A stretch of DNA of 64,000 nt from Pseudarthrobacter sulfonivorans (GTDB lineage: Bacteria > Actinomycetota > Actinomycetes > Actinomycetales > Micrococcaceae), in assembly GCF_001484605.1 (NCBI RefSeq), contig NZ_CP013747.1:4030001-4094000 (forward strand), given 5' to 3'. The notes under the pieces are model-generated. The model ran no database searches and was not told the DNA's origin. It saw nothing but the letters and a program-made list of their open reading frames with translations. The translations under genes were made by a program, and so were the position numbers. Positions 32,318 to 41,691 of this stretch are shown one piece after another (the stretch's first letter is position 1; the number at the start of each line of letters is the position of its first letter).

Positions 32318-33255
32318 ACGGGATCTCGGCGACTGCGATTGTGTGCGGCATCGTCCTCGGGACGGGCCTTTGGCTGATCTTCGTCCGGTTGCCCTTTATG
32401 CGGCCGCTCACATTCGTCGAGCGCATCGATCCGCAGCTGAAATCGCAAAACCTTGAATCGCGGTTGCTGCGGGCCAGCGGACAGAACGCCACGCCATTCG
32501 GACCGTTGGAACGGATCGTGCGTCCCCTGCTCCACGACGGACTCGCAGCCTTGGGGAAGCTGAACCTCGGGTCAAAGGCGCTGACCCGCAGGCTCGCCCA
32601 AGCCAGCATCAACGAATCACCCATAGATTTCCGGGCCGAACAGCTCCTCTGGGCCACCGCTGGATTCGCCGCCGCCGTGGCCGCCGTGGTGCTGGGCGCG
32701 GTAGCCGGCCGGTTCAGTCCATTCCTCGCGGTTGTGGCCGTCCTCGGAAGCGCGCTCGGCGGCTTTCTCTTCCGTGACTTCTGGTTGGGCGTCCAGATCA
32801 GCAGGCGGGAATCCCGGATGATGGCGGAGTTTCCCAGTCTTGCCGAGCTCATGGCCCTGGCTGTCGGTGCCGGTGAAAGTGCCACGGGGGCCCTGGACCG
32901 CGTCTGTCGCAGTGCCAGTGGCGAGCTGGCCAAGGAGTTTTCCAAGATTCTTGCTGAGACCAGAGCGGGAAAACCGCTGGTGGAAGCGCTCCAGGAGTTT
33001 TCCTCGCGGACAGATCTGGGGCCGCTCGTCAGATTTGTCGACGGAATCATCGTCGCGGTCGAGCGGGGCACACCCTTGGCAGATGTGTTGAGGGCTCAGG
33101 CCCAGGACGTCCGGGACACCGCAAAACGGGACCTCATGGAGTCGGCGGGCAAGAAAGAAATTGCCATGATGGTTCCTTTGGTCTTTGGTGTCCTGCCCTT
33201 GACAGTGGTTTTCGCAGTGTTCCCCGGCATCGCGGCCATCAGCATTGGACTTTAG
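32314..33255 (+). CDS. tadC: Tad pilus assembly membrane protein TadC-like
   Basis: This 313-residue type II secretion F domain protein has hydrophobic segments at about 5-25, 110-132, 134-152 and 285-310. The F domain carries EFPSLAELMALAVGAGESATGALDRV and GTPLADVLRAQAQDVRDTAKRDLMESAGKKEIAMMVPLVFGVLP, close to the TadC consensus. It pairs with the overlapping tadB product. A gap of 81 bases follows before the small pilin-like gene. Confidence 0.88.
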   Translation: MNGISATAIVCGIVLGTGLWLIFVRLPFMRPLTFVERIDPQLKSQNLESRLLRASGQNATPFGPLERIVRPLLHDGLAALGKLNLGSKALTRRLAQASINESPIDFRAEQLLWATAGFAAAVAAVVLGAVAGRFSPFLAVVAVLGSALGGFLFRDFWLGVQISRRESRMMAEFPSLAELMALAVGAGESATGALDRVCRSASGELAKEFSKILAETRAGKPLVEALQEFSSRTDLGPLVRFVDGIIVAVERGTPLADVLRAQAQDVRDTAKRDLMESAGKKEIAMMVPLVFGVLPLTVVFAVFPGIAAISIGL

Positions 33256-33336
33256 CCATGAGCATCGCCAAGCCGTCACAGCCACTAACCGCCACATGAC
33301 TTCCACCGCGTCATTTACACAACGAATGGGACCGAA

Positions 33337-33603
33337 ATGAAAAACATGGGAATCTCGGGCAGCCTGCTGCTCCTCGCTTTGCTGGCCGGCCTGTGGGCAC
33401 GGACAAGTGAAACTGTGTCAGGCCGGAGGTACGCAGCGACAGATCCAGACGTGCCGGCCCAAGACGACCCGGAACGTGGCGACGTCCCCGGTTGGGTGAT
33501 GATCACCTTAATGTCCGCAGTCTTAGTGGCGGCGTTGCTGGCTCTCGCCGGCCCAGCCCTCGAAACGATGTTCAACCAGGCCATGGACAAGGTCGGAAAG
33601 TAA
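33337..33603 (+). CDS. Small pilin-like protein of the Tad operon (non-canonical Flp candidate)
   Basis: This 88-residue protein has a hydrophobic N-terminal segment (5-20), a polar acidic stretch (22-50) and a second hydrophobic segment (53-72) before a short tail. Its place after tadC and before the TadE-like genes is where the major pilin gene usually lies. However, the classic Flp processing site (Gly followed by a Glu at position +5 and Tyr) is absent. Instead DVPGWVMITLMSA places a Gly just before the hydrophobic helix, with no Glu. I believe this type recurs in actinobacterial tad operons. Pilin identity is inferred from position and size. Confidence 0.7.
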   Translation: MKNMGISGSLLLLALLAGLWARTSETVSGRRYAATDPDVPAQDDPERGDVPGWVMITLMSAVLVAALLALAGPALETMFNQAMDKVGK

Positions 33604-33606
33604 GTC

Positions 33607-34050
33607 ATGATGGGCGCCAGCCAATGCATGCCCAGCCGGGAACCGTGCCGATCCCGGATCGGCGCTGAGCCGGGCTGGCGCACGGATGAACGCGGTTCTG
33701 GCGTCGTGGACTTCGTCCTCGTGGGTGGCCTGCTCACCATGTTTTTTCTGGCGATAATCCAGCTGACCCTGGTCCTGCACGTCCGCAACACACTGATCGA
33801 CGCGGCAGCCTCAGGGGCACGTTATGGAACCCTCGCAGACCGGGGAGCGTCAGATGCCCAGGAACGGGCGGCGACGCTCATCGAGACTTCCCTGAACGCT
33901 GAGTTCGCGCAGGACATCACAACTGCCGAAATGACGTTCCAGGGCCTGCGGACCCTCGAAGTGACCATCAAGGCTCCCATGCCCGTCATCGGGCTGATCG
34001 GCCCCCGGGACCTGCTCGAGGTGAAAGGCCATGCCGCAATCCAGCCCTGA
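33607..34050 (+). CDS. TadE-like pseudopilin
   Basis: This 147-residue protein has the TadE hallmark: a basic/polar leader, then RGSGVVDFVLVGGLLTMFFLAIIQL with an acidic residue (Asp) at the start of a single membrane helix (about 31-57), followed by an exported domain with SGARYGTLADRG. TadE-like proteins are minor pilins of Tad systems. It starts three bases after the preceding stop and overlaps the next gene by 20 bases. Confidence 0.85.
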   Translation: MMGASQCMPSREPCRSRIGAEPGWRTDERGSGVVDFVLVGGLLTMFFLAIIQLTLVLHVRNTLIDAAASGARYGTLADRGASDAQERAATLIETSLNAEFAQDITTAEMTFQGLRTLEVTIKAPMPVIGLIGPRDLLEVKGHAAIQP

Positions 34051-34516
34051 CACCTGGCGTTCCTGCCTACGCAAGCGATTCAGCGATGCGCTCCGCAACG
34101 AGCACAGGGAAGATGGGAGTGCAGTGGTCGAATTCACCTTCCTCGCGCTGCTCCTGATGGTCCCATTGGTCTACTTCATCATCACCGTGGGACAGATCCA
34201 GGGTGGGTCCTTCGCCGTGGTCGGCGCCGCCGACCAGGCCGCGAAGGTGTTCGTCGCCCAACCGGATGCAGAGTCTGCCCAGGCTGCTGCCGAACAGGCA
34301 GCCCTCATCGCCCTCGCGGACTTCGGCCACGATGCCGAGCAGGCACGCGTATCCACCCGCTGCGACCCTGCCGACTGCCAGGCTGCGGGCACGGCCATCA
34401 CCGTCACGGTCAACCTCACTGTCCCGCTGCCCTTCGTGCCATTCAACGAGGACTTCAGGCTCAAGGCCAGCGAAGTTGAAGCCGCGTCCACCCAACTGGT
34501 GGGCAGGTTCCGGTGA
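34031..34516 (+). CDS. TadE/TadF-like pseudopilin
   Basis: This 161-residue protein has a charged leader, then EDGSAVVEFTFLALLLMVPLVYFIITVGQIQ, the TadE/F signature with Glu at position 5 of the mature helix (about 27-55). The exported region has one cysteine pair (RCDPADCQ), likely a disulfide. The 20-base overlap with the upstream gene implies coupled translation. Confidence 0.85.
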   Translation: MPQSSPDTWRSCLRKRFSDALRNEHREDGSAVVEFTFLALLLMVPLVYFIITVGQIQGGSFAVVGAADQAAKVFVAQPDAESAQAAAEQAALIALADFGHDAEQARVSTRCDPADCQAAGTAITVTVNLTVPLPFVPFNEDFRLKASEVEAASTQLVGRFR

Positions 34517-34523
34517 CCCAAAA

Positions 34524-34994
34524 GTGACGCACAAAGCGATCCCCGAAGCCACGCAGAGCGATCCAGATGAGGGCGGCCAGATGATCGTCATGATCATCGG
34601 CTACGTCGCGCTGGCCCTCCTGGTGGTCACAGTAGTCATCGGCATCTCCAGCGTCTACCTCGAACACAAGCGGCTGTTGTCCCTGGCCGACGGCGCCTCG
34701 CTGGCCGCCGCCGACAGCTACACCTTGGGCGAGGTCGGCGGAGAGGGCGGGAGCCCCTCAGCCGTACTGGGCCCTGGACGCGTCCGCAGCGTTGCGGCCG
34801 ACTTTATCGCGCGGAGCCCGTCGTCGGCCCGGTTCGACGGGTTAGCCGTTTCAGCGGCGACCGGCAGCCCTGACGGGTCCACCGCCGTCGTGGTTCTCAG
34901 CGCTGTTGTCCACCCGCCGGTGGTGAACTTCCTGGTGCCTGATGGCATCAGAATTGAAGCGGCCTCCACGGCCCGTTCCCGGCTCACGCGCTGA
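34524..34994 (+). CDS. TadG-related (Flp pilus-assembly TadE/G-like) protein
   Basis: The protein is 156 residues from GTG 34524. That start lies seven bases after the preceding stop and gives the family layout: a short polar leader, then DEGGQMIVMIIGYVALALLVV and a single membrane helix (about 20-45), followed by KRLLSLADGASLAAADSY, the conserved stretch of TadG-related proteins. An earlier frame start at 34203 overlaps the previous gene entirely and is rejected; ATG 34581 is a possible alternative. It is the last gene of the operon. Confidence 0.8.
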   Translation: MTHKAIPEATQSDPDEGGQMIVMIIGYVALALLVVTVVIGISSVYLEHKRLLSLADGASLAAADSYTLGEVGGEGGSPSAVLGPGRVRSVAADFIARSPSSARFDGLAVSAATGSPDGSTAVVVLSAVVHPPVVNFLVPDGIRIEAASTARSRLTR

Positions 34995-35057
34995 CCGGAA
35001 GCGGAGAAGTCAGGAGAAGTCCGGCACTCCGGCCGGATGGCGTAGGCTTAAACAACC

Positions 35058-36176
35058 ATGGCCAATATTGATTTTTCCGCAGAAATCCGCGCTCTTCGCG
35101 CCACCTACACCTCCATCGAGCGAGTCAGCGATGTTGAGGCTCTGAAGGAAGACATCGCCGAACTGAGCGAACGCGCCGGCGAGCCGGACCTGTGGGATGA
35201 CCCCGCCGCGGCGCAGAAGATCACCTCCCGCCTGTCGCACCGCCAGTCCGAGCTGGAGCGGCTGAACAGGCTGGTATCGCGGATCGATGACCTGGAAGTG
35301 CTGGTGGAGCTTGGCCAGGACGAGGATGACGCCGATTCCATGGGCGAAGCTGCAACCGAGCTGGAGTCCATCAGGAAATCCCTGAAGGAACTCGAAGTAG
35401 TGACGCTGCTTTCCGGGGAGTACGACGAACGTGAAGCCGTGGTGTCCATCAGGGCCGGGGCCGGCGGCGTTGACGCCGCAGACTTCGCCGAAATGCTCAT
35501 GCGTATGTACCTTCGCTGGGCCGAACGCCACGGGTACCCCACCACCGTCATGGACACCTCCTACGCCGAAGAGGCGGGACTGAAGTCCGCAACGTTCGAA
35601 GTCAAGGCACCGTATGCGTTCGGCACGCTCAGCGTCGAAGCCGGAACCCACCGCCTGGTGCGGATCAGCCCGTTCGACAACCAGGGCCGCCGCCAGACGT
35701 CCTTCGCCGCCGTCGAGGTCATTCCGCTCATCGAGTCAACGGACTCCATCGACATACCGGACAACGAGATCCGTGTGGATGTGTTCAGGTCCTCCGGTCC
35801 CGGCGGGCAGTCGGTTAACACCACCGACTCCGCCGTCCGGCTGACCCACATCCCCACCGGCACCGTGGTGTCGATGCAGAACGAAAAGTCGCAGCTCCAG
35901 AACCGGGCAGCAGCCCTGCGCGTTTTGCAGTCCCGGCTCCTTCTCCTGAAGAAGGAGCAGGAGGACGCCGAAAAGAAGGCGTTCGCCGGCGATGTCAAGG
36001 CATCCTGGGGCGATCAGATGCGCTCCTACGTCCTGAACCCGTACCAGATGGTCAAGGACCTCAGGACCGAACACGAGGTAGGCAACACCTCCGCCGTGTT
36101 CGACGGCGAAATTGACGACTTCATCGACGCCGGGATCCGCTGGCGCACCGACAACCGGAACGCCGAGAAGTCGTAG
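35058..36176 (+). CDS. prfB: Peptide chain release factor 2
   Basis: This 372-residue RF2 recognises UGA and UAA. It shows the SPF anticodon-mimic tripeptide in [13 protein letters not shown] and the GGQ catalytic loop in [20 protein letters not shown]. The frame is continuous, so the autoregulatory +1 frameshift found in many bacterial prfB genes is absent, as in other actinobacteria. The start ATG 35058 has no strong ribosome site, but [10 protein letters not shown] is the family N-terminus. The order prfB-ftsE-ftsX-peptidase-smpB is a recurrent actinobacterial cluster. Confidence 0.96.
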   Translation: MANIDFSAEIRALRATYTSIERVSDVEALKEDIAELSERAGEPDLWDDPAAAQKITSRLSHRQSELERLNRLVSRIDDLEVLVELGQDEDDADSMGEAATELESIRKSLKELEVVTLLSGEYDEREAVVSIRAGAGGVDAADFAEMLMRMYLRWAERHGYPTTVMDTSYAEEAGLKSATFEVKAPYAFGTLSVEAGTHRLVRISPFDNQGRRQTSFAAVEVIPLIESTDSIDIPDNEIRVDVFRSSGPGGQSVNTTDSAVRLTHIPTGTVVSMQNEKSQLQNRAAALRVLQSRLLLLKKEQEDAEKKAFAGDVKASWGDQMRSYVLNPYQMVKDLRTEHEVGNTSAVFDGEIDDFIDAGIRWRTDNRNAEKS

Positions 36177-36351
36177 CTGCTGTGCCTACCCGGTAGGCCT
36201 GATCGCGCGACACACCCCCGAAGCCCCCGAAAACCGGCCAAAAGCCTGCGTATAGTCGAGGAGCCGGAGCTCTACTTCCCCCAAACGAAAGCCCGTGCGC
36301 CGGCTGCAGATCTGGGCTGTATCAGCCGTGCCCTGCAGGGTATTTAGGGCC

Positions 36352-37146
36352 ATGATCCGATTCGAAAATGTCACCAAGGTCTACGACCATACGGCCCGGC
36401 CTGCCCTGGACGATGTCAGCCTTGAGATTGACCGTGGTGAATTTGCCTTCCTCGTCGGCGCTTCCGGATCCGGAAAGTCCACCTTCCTGCGGCTGGTGCT
36501 GAAGGAAGACCGGGCCTCCTCGGGCGCCGTGTACGTCGCCGGGCAAAACGTCGCCAAGATCTCCAGCTGGCGCGTGCCCAGGCTCCGCCGCGGCATCGGC
36601 GTCGTCTTTCAGGACTTCCGGCTCCTTCCGCAGAAGAGCGTGTTCGCCAACGTAGCCTTCGCGATGCAGGTCATCGGCAAGAGCCGCAGCGTCATCCGCG
36701 ACACCGTCCCCGAAGTCCTGAAGACCGTGGGCCTGGAAGGCAAGGAAAACCGCCTTCCGCATGAGCTTTCCGGCGGCGAGCAGCAGCGTGTGGCCATCGC
36801 CCGTGCGGTAGTCAACCGCCCCGGCATCCTCCTCGCCGATGAACCCACCGGCAACCTGGACCCCACCACCTCCATGGGCATCATGGGCGTGCTGGACAAG
36901 ATCAACCAGAACGGCACCACCGTGGTCATGGCCACGCACGATGACGACATCGTCAACGAGATGCGCAAGCGCGTTGTAGAGCTCAGGAATGGCATCGTCA
37001 TCCGCGACGAGGCCAAAGCTTTGTATACCTCCATGATCCCCGTGGTGGGCCAGTCCCGCAGGCTCAGGGACGCCAGCGGCCGGGACGAATCCCAGCCGCC
37101 CGCATCAGGGGAACGCAATCCGGGCGCAGGGGAGGAGCAGCGATGA
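36352..37146 (+). CDS. ftsE: Cell division ABC ATPase FtsE
   Basis: This 264-residue ABC ATPase has Walker [10 protein letters not shown] (36-44), Q loop VVFQDFRLL, signature LSGGEQQR and Walker B ILLADEP, with the H loop ATHDD. ATG 36352 gives the family start [11 protein letters not shown] with AGGG close upstream; the frame start at 36295 is rejected. A C-terminal tail of about 35 residues, rich in Arg, Glu and Pro, goes beyond the usual 229-residue FtsE. It overlaps ftsX by four bases. FtsEX drives activation of a peptidoglycan hydrolase at the septum. Confidence 0.95.
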   Translation: MIRFENVTKVYDHTARPALDDVSLEIDRGEFAFLVGASGSGKSTFLRLVLKEDRASSGAVYVAGQNVAKISSWRVPRLRRGIGVVFQDFRLLPQKSVFANVAFAMQVIGKSRSVIRDTVPEVLKTVGLEGKENRLPHELSGGEQQRVAIARAVVNRPGILLADEPTGNLDPTTSMGIMGVLDKINQNGTTVVMATHDDDIVNEMRKRVVELRNGIVIRDEAKALYTSMIPVVGQSRRLRDASGRDESQPPASGERNPGAGEEQR

Positions 37147-38057
37147 GGTTGGCTTTTGTCCTCGGTGAGATCGGCAGCGGACTGCGCCGCAACGTTTCCA
37201 TGGTGGTCTCGGTCATCCTGGTCACCTTTGTCTCACTGACGTTCGTGGGTGCCGCAGGCATGCTGCAGCTCCAGATCAACCAGATGAAGGGCTACTGGTA
37301 CGACAAAGTCCAGGTTGCTATCTTCCTCTGCAGTGACGGTTCGACGGCGGCCGGTTGCGCCACCGGGCCGGTCACGCCGGAGCAGCAGGACAACCTGCTG
37401 ACCCTGCTCGAATCACCCGCCGTGGCCCAATACGTCAACGATTTCCAGTTCGAGTCCAAGGAAGAGGCTTACAAGCACTTCAAGGAACAGTTCTCGAATT
37501 CTCCGATCGTGGATTCCGTCACGCCGGACCAGCTCCCTTCATCGTTCCGCATCAACATGAAGGATCCGGAGAAATACCAGATCATCAGCGAGACGTTCTC
37601 CTCGCAGCCGGGCGTCGAAACGGTCATTGACCAGCGCCAGCTCCTGGAGCGGCTCTTCTCGGCCATGAATGCCGCCTCCCTGGTTGCGGTCAGCATCGCC
37701 GGCGTGATGATTATCTGTGCCATCCTCCTGATCGCCACCACCATCCGGCTCTCGGCCTTCAGCCGCCGCCGCGAAACCGGGATCATGCGCCTGGTGGGCG
37801 CGTCCAAGATCGTCATCCAGCTGCCGTTCATCCTTGAAGGGGTGATTGCGGCGGTGATCGGCGCCGCCCTGGCATCCGGCACGCTGTGGGCGGTGGCGCA
37901 CTTCTTCCTGGGCGAGTACTTGTCCAAGCAGTATCCGGATACGGCGTTTATCTCGCCGGGCCAGACGCTCATTCTTGCGCCGGCCTTGCTGATCCTTGGC
38001 GGATCTTTGGCAGGAATTTCGTCGCTCTTGACCTTACGCAGATATTTGAAGGTCTAG
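37143..38057 (+). CDS. ftsX: Cell division permease-like protein FtsX
   Basis: This 304-residue protein has the FtsX plan: one N-terminal membrane helix (about 20-42), an extracytoplasmic domain (45-165) that recruits the hydrolase, and three C-terminal helices (175-200, 225-250, 270-295) with [14 protein letters not shown], the conserved intracellular loop. It is translationally coupled to ftsE, and a secreted M23 protein follows after 27 bases. Confidence 0.95.
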   Translation: MRLAFVLGEIGSGLRRNVSMVVSVILVTFVSLTFVGAAGMLQLQINQMKGYWYDKVQVAIFLCSDGSTAAGCATGPVTPEQQDNLLTLLESPAVAQYVNDFQFESKEEAYKHFKEQFSNSPIVDSVTPDQLPSSFRINMKDPEKYQIISETFSSQPGVETVIDQRQLLERLFSAMNAASLVAVSIAGVMIICAILLIATTIRLSAFSRRRETGIMRLVGASKIVIQLPFILEGVIAAVIGAALASGTLWAVAHFFLGEYLSKQYPDTAFISPGQTLILAPALLILGGSLAGISSLLTLRRYLKV

Positions 38058-38084
38058 GCTGTGCAAACCGAACAAGGAATCCTG

Positions 38085-39491
38085 ATGAACGAATTGCACC
38101 GAACTGCGCCCCGGCACCGGGCCGAACGCCGGCGATCTGCGGGCCGCCGCGCCGGCCTGATCAGCGGCGTCCTGGCCCTGCTCCTCGCCGCCAGCATGGG
38201 TGCGTCAGCCCCGGTGGCGCACGCCGATGAGCTCGATGACAAGCGTGCCGCCCTCGAAGCTGAGGCGGCCCGGGTTCAGCAGTCCCTGGAATTCGTGGAC
38301 TCACGCATCGCGAAGGCCGCCGGCGACCTAGTGATCTATCAAGGCCAGCTGCCGGGCGCCCAGCAGGCACTCCTGGAGGCCCAGGGGCGCGTGGCCAGTG
38401 CGGTCAAAGAAGTTGAAGCGCTGACGGCGCGGGTTGACCTTGCACAGCAGAATAAGGCCAAAATCACCCAGCAGCTTGAGGCTGACAAGCAGAAGATCGC
38501 GGACACCAAGAAGCTGATCGGCCAGATCGCCACCCAGGCCTACAAGTCCGGAGGCGTGCCGTCGAACCTGACCCTCTTCTTCGGGGCAAACAACGGCGGC
38601 AGCCTGACCGACACCATGGACCTCGCGGACCAGGCCATGCGCAGCCAGAACGCCGCCATGGACAAGCTGTCCCAGCAAAGCGCCACAAATGTGAACTCGC
38701 AGGCCCGGCTCGAAGCCGTTGAGGCAGAAATCAGGGACCTCAAAGCCAAGGCAGACGCCGCCTTGGAACGGGAAAAGGCTGCCCGTGACGAGGCGGCTGC
38801 CAAGAAGGCCCAGGTTGACCAGCTGATCGCCGACACCGTGCGCCTTGATGCCGAACTCCAGGCAGCGAAACCAGGCATCCAGTCCCAAATGGCGGCGGTT
38901 GCAGCGAGCCAGAACTCCGTTGCCAACGAAATCGCCGAACGTGACCGCAGGCTCCGCGAGGCCTGGGAGGCCGAACAGCGCCGGCTCGCGGAGGCGGCCG
39001 CTGCCGCCGCACGGGCGCAGGGCCAGGCCGAGCAGCCGTACGCCCCGGTGACCGGATCGCCGTCGGCCTTTGGCCTGCGGTCCCCGTTCTCCGGTGACGT
39101 TCCGATCACCTCCGGCTTCGGCTGGCGGTCAACCCCGCCGGGAACCATCGATTTCTACGGGCAGGGCGGATATGTCCACACCGGCATTGACTTCGGCGCA
39201 GCCTGCGGCACCCCCGTCTACGCCGCGGCCGCCGGCGAGGTGTTCTCCTCAGGCTGGAACTCCGCTGACGGCGGCGGCTGGCGGGTGAAGCTCTCCCATG
39301 GAGTGGTGCAGGGCAACTCGCTGACCACCATCGTTTACCACAACAGCAGCATCGTGGTCTCCAACGGCCAGCAGGTTTCCGCCGGGCAGCTCATCGCCTA
39401 CTCGGGCAGCACCGGCAACTCAACAGGCTGCCACGCACACTTCGAAACCTGGCTCAACGGGGCCGCAGTTGACCCGATGCGCCTGCTGTAA
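38085..39491 (+). CDS. Secreted coiled-coil M23 (LytM) peptidase, probable FtsEX-activated hydrolase
   Basis: This 468-residue protein has a basic N-terminus and signal peptide ending AHADELDD, a long coiled-coil (about 45-300) like EnvC, RipC or PcsB, an Ala/Gln-rich linker and a C-terminal LytM domain. The zinc ligands are intact: H365 and D369 in HTGIDFG, and H450/H452 in CHAHFE. ATG 38085 is favoured (AGGA six bases upstream) over GTG 38061. Coiled-coil M23 proteins are activated by FtsEX in several bacteria, and the direct adjacency to ftsEX supports that here. Substrate cleavage is inferred. Confidence 0.9.
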   Translation: MNELHRTAPRHRAERRRSAGRRAGLISGVLALLLAASMGASAPVAHADELDDKRAALEAEAARVQQSLEFVDSRIAKAAGDLVIYQGQLPGAQQALLEAQGRVASAVKEVEALTARVDLAQQNKAKITQQLEADKQKIADTKKLIGQIATQAYKSGGVPSNLTLFFGANNGGSLTDTMDLADQAMRSQNAAMDKLSQQSATNVNSQARLEAVEAEIRDLKAKADAALEREKAARDEAAAKKAQVDQLIADTVRLDAELQAAKPGIQSQMAAVAASQNSVANEIAERDRRLREAWEAEQRRLAEAAAAAARAQGQAEQPYAPVTGSPSAFGLRSPFSGDVPITSGFGWRSTPPGTIDFYGQGGYVHTGIDFGAACGTPVYAAAAGEVFSSGWNSADGGGWRVKLSHGVVQGNSLTTIVYHNSSIVVSNGQQVSAGQLIAYSGSTGNSTGCHAHFETWLNGAAVDPMRLL

Positions 39492-39578
39492 CGCCGGTCC
39501 GCGCCTGCCGTACACTGGTATGACTCCGCGCCGGAACGGCCGGAGCCAACCAGGATCCACGAACTGAGGAGTTCCACC

Positions 39579-40049
39579 GTGCCCAAAGAAAGTGGCCGTA
39601 AAGTTGTGGCCACCAACCGCAAGGCCCGGCATGACTACCACGTGCTGGATACCTACGAGGCCGGCATCGCCCTGATGGGAACCGAGGTCAAGTCCCTGCG
39701 CGAAGGCCACGCCTCCATGGTGGACGGCTTCTGCACGTTCTACAACGACGAGCTGTGGATGGAGGGCATCCATATCCCCGAGTACAACCAGGGGAGCTGG
39801 ACCAACCACTCCGCACGCCGCCGTCGGAAGCTTTTGCTGCACCGTGAGGAGCTCAACAAGATCTCCGTGAAGATCCGGGAGTCCGGCTTCACAGTGGTGC
39901 CGCTGCAGCTGTACTTCCTCGATGGCCGGGCCAAGGTGGAGATCGGTGTCGCACGCGGTAAGCGGGAGTACGACAAGCGCCAGACCCTGCGCGAGCAGCA
40001 GGATAACCGCGAAGCCCTTCGCGAGGTCCGGGAACGCAACCGCAGGTAG
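39579..40049 (+). CDS. smpB: SsrA-binding protein SmpB
   Basis: This 156-residue tmRNA partner in trans-translation has NRKARHDYHVLDTYEAGIALMGTEVKSLREG, the SmpB core, and the basic tail KREYDKRQTLREQQDNREALREVRERNRR. It starts at GTG 39579 with GAGGAG eight bases upstream. The tmRNA gene follows after 87 bases. Confidence 0.97.
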   Translation: MPKESGRKVVATNRKARHDYHVLDTYEAGIALMGTEVKSLREGHASMVDGFCTFYNDELWMEGIHIPEYNQGSWTNHSARRRRKLLLHREELNKISVKIRESGFTVVPLQLYFLDGRAKVEIGVARGKREYDKRQTLREQQDNREALREVRERNRR

Positions 40050-40136
40050 GAATGATTTCCGCCGGGCATGCGTTATGATAGGTAGTCCGGCAGGGATTTG
40101 TGCGTGCACAGCCCGGCCGGTTTGAAAACAAAATAC

Positions 40137-40502
40137 GGGGATGATCGGTTTCGACGATGTTAGTCGCGACAGGTGAAGCGGGCCGAGGATGCAGAATTAT
40201 CTCGTAAACGCTGTCTGCAAACCAATAAGTGCCAAATCAAACCGCACTGACTTCGCTCTCGCTGCCTAAGCAGTAAGACAGTCCGTCAGCCCGAGGTTGC
40301 TATTGCCCCGGATCCTGGCGTCATTTAGATAGCCACTGCTGCTTGCCTCCGTCATCGGGGCAAACGGGACTCTTAGATGACTGGGCCCGGATCAGCCACC
40401 TGTTTGCAGGAGGGCTGGGGCCGAGAAAGTCCGACGCAAACTGCGCCCGGAGAAGCCCTGTTAACACAACATCGGACGGGGGTTCAATTCCCCCCATCTC
40501 CA
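40137..40502 (+). ncRNA. ssrA: Transfer-messenger RNA (tmRNA)
   Basis: This RNA of about 366 bases rescues stalled ribosomes with SmpB. The 5' end GGGGATG pairs with CATCTCC at 40495-40501 to make the acceptor stem (one G-U pair), and the T arm GGGGGTTCAATTCCCCC is present. The tag frame starts at GCC 40231 and reads AKSNRTDFALAA then TAA (40267-40269), ending in the usual LAA degron. CCA is not encoded, since CA follows the discriminator A at 40502, so it must be added after transcription. A TATGAT box at 40074-40079 could be the -10 of a promoter for a precursor with a leader of about 50 bases. Confidence 0.96.
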
Positions 40503-40524
40503 CATTTTGAATGTCGCAAGACAT

Positions 40525-40566
40525 TGCCAGAAGGCCCGGACCCCTCGTCCGGGTCTTCTGGCATTT
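40525..40566 (+). terminator. tmRNA terminator
   Basis: The arms TGCCAGAAGGCCCGGAC (40525-40541) and GTCCGGGTCTTCTGGCA (40547-40563) form a 17-bp stem with one G-T pair, a short CCCTC loop and a TTT tail. Confidence 0.85.
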
Positions 40567-40709
40567 AAGCGCCGTGTTGAGTGCCCTGTTCACCCACGGC
40601 GTAGCCGTTCCGGGACTACCGGGCGCCACCGCGTGGTTGTCCCCAGTAGGCTCCGGCGCAGCAGCAGGTCTGGAAGCCGGAGGCAGCAACGCCAGCCAGG
40701 AGGTGTGCC

Positions 40710-41687
40710 ATGGAACAGGCGCAGGAACCCAATACCGCGGCCGACGACGGTCCGCTGGACTCGTATTCGGAGACCGTCATGCGCGTGGCTGAGACGGTCA
40801 CCCCGCATGTTGCGGCCATTGAAATGACCGGCAACCACCGTAACGGCCGCTTCCGCATGGGCGCAGGTTCGGCGGTGCTCTTTACTGAAGACGGCTACCT
40901 GCTCACCAATTCGCATGTGGTGGCCGGCACCCATCAAGGCCATGCCGCCTTTGCTGACGGCAGCCGGACCGATCTTGAACTGGTGGGGGCGGATCCTTTG
41001 TCCGACCTCGCGGTGGTCCACGGCAGGGCACCGAAAGTGGCCCCGGCGCAGTTCGGCGATGCCGAGACGTTGCGGGTGGGCCAGCTGGTCATTGCGGTGG
41101 GAAATCCGCTGGGCTTGGCCGGATCAGTTACAGCGGGTGTGGTCAGCGGCCTGGGCCGTGCCATTCCGGTGTGGTCCAGCGGCAACCGGCGCGTGATCGA
41201 GGACGTCATCCAGACCGACGCAGCACTAAATGCCGGCAGTTCCGGCGGAGCACTGGCCGATACGCACGGCCGCATCGTGGGAATTAACACCGCAGTGGCC
41301 GGAGCGGGGCTGGGCCTGGCCGTGCCCATCAACACCACCACGCGGCGCATCATCTCAGCGCTGCTGAAGGACGGCCGTGTCAGGCGGGCTTATCTCGGCG
41401 TGGTCAGCACACCTTTCCGGCTCAATGCCAGCGCGGTGATCAGGACGGGACAACGGGACGGGCTGCGCGTGGTGGAGGTTTTGGCCGGTTCGCCTGCAGA
41501 CCGCGGGGGCCTGCGGGCGGGTGACGTCATCCTGACAGCCGGAAGCCGCCCCGTCAGCAACGCCGAGAGCCTGCAGAAGCTGCTGTTCGCCGATGCGATC
41601 GGCCAGCCGCTGCCGATTCGAGTGCTGAGGGACGGCCAGGAAGTGGACATTGTGGCAGTGCCCGACGAGATGGCCGGGAACGGGTAA
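40710..41687 (+). CDS. HtrA/Deg-type serine protease with PDZ domain, no export signal seen
   Basis: This 325-residue trypsin-like protease has H69 in TNSHVVAG, D99 in DPLSDLAV and S178 in NAGSSGGAL, a complete catalytic triad, followed by one PDZ domain (about 235-315, with GSPADRGGLRAGDVILTAG). The start ATG 40710 has AGGAGG upstream. Most actinobacterial HtrA proteins carry a cytoplasmic tail and a membrane helix before the protease domain. Here the N-terminus (1-35) is polar, with no membrane segment or signal peptide, so a cytoplasmic location is suggested. Between the tmRNA terminator and this gene I see no other feature. Confidence 0.87.
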   Translation: MEQAQEPNTAADDGPLDSYSETVMRVAETVTPHVAAIEMTGNHRNGRFRMGAGSAVLFTEDGYLLTNSHVVAGTHQGHAAFADGSRTDLELVGADPLSDLAVVHGRAPKVAPAQFGDAETLRVGQLVIAVGNPLGLAGSVTAGVVSGLGRAIPVWSSGNRRVIEDVIQTDAALNAGSSGGALADTHGRIVGINTAVAGAGLGLAVPINTTTRRIISALLKDGRVRRAYLGVVSTPFRLNASAVIRTGQRDGLRVVEVLAGSPADRGGLRAGDVILTAGSRPVSNAESLQKLLFADAIGQPLPIRVLRDGQEVDIVAVPDEMAGNG

Positions 41688-41691
41688 ACCG

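Noticed and set aside
35058..35140. Programmed +1 frameshift in prfB
   Set aside because: The frame is continuous from the start with no in-frame TGA near codon 25, so no frameshift is needed.
40440..40504. A tRNA-like 3' end with a T arm and acceptor stem
   Set aside because: It is the tRNA-like domain of tmRNA; its 5' partner is at 40137 and no anticodon arm exists.
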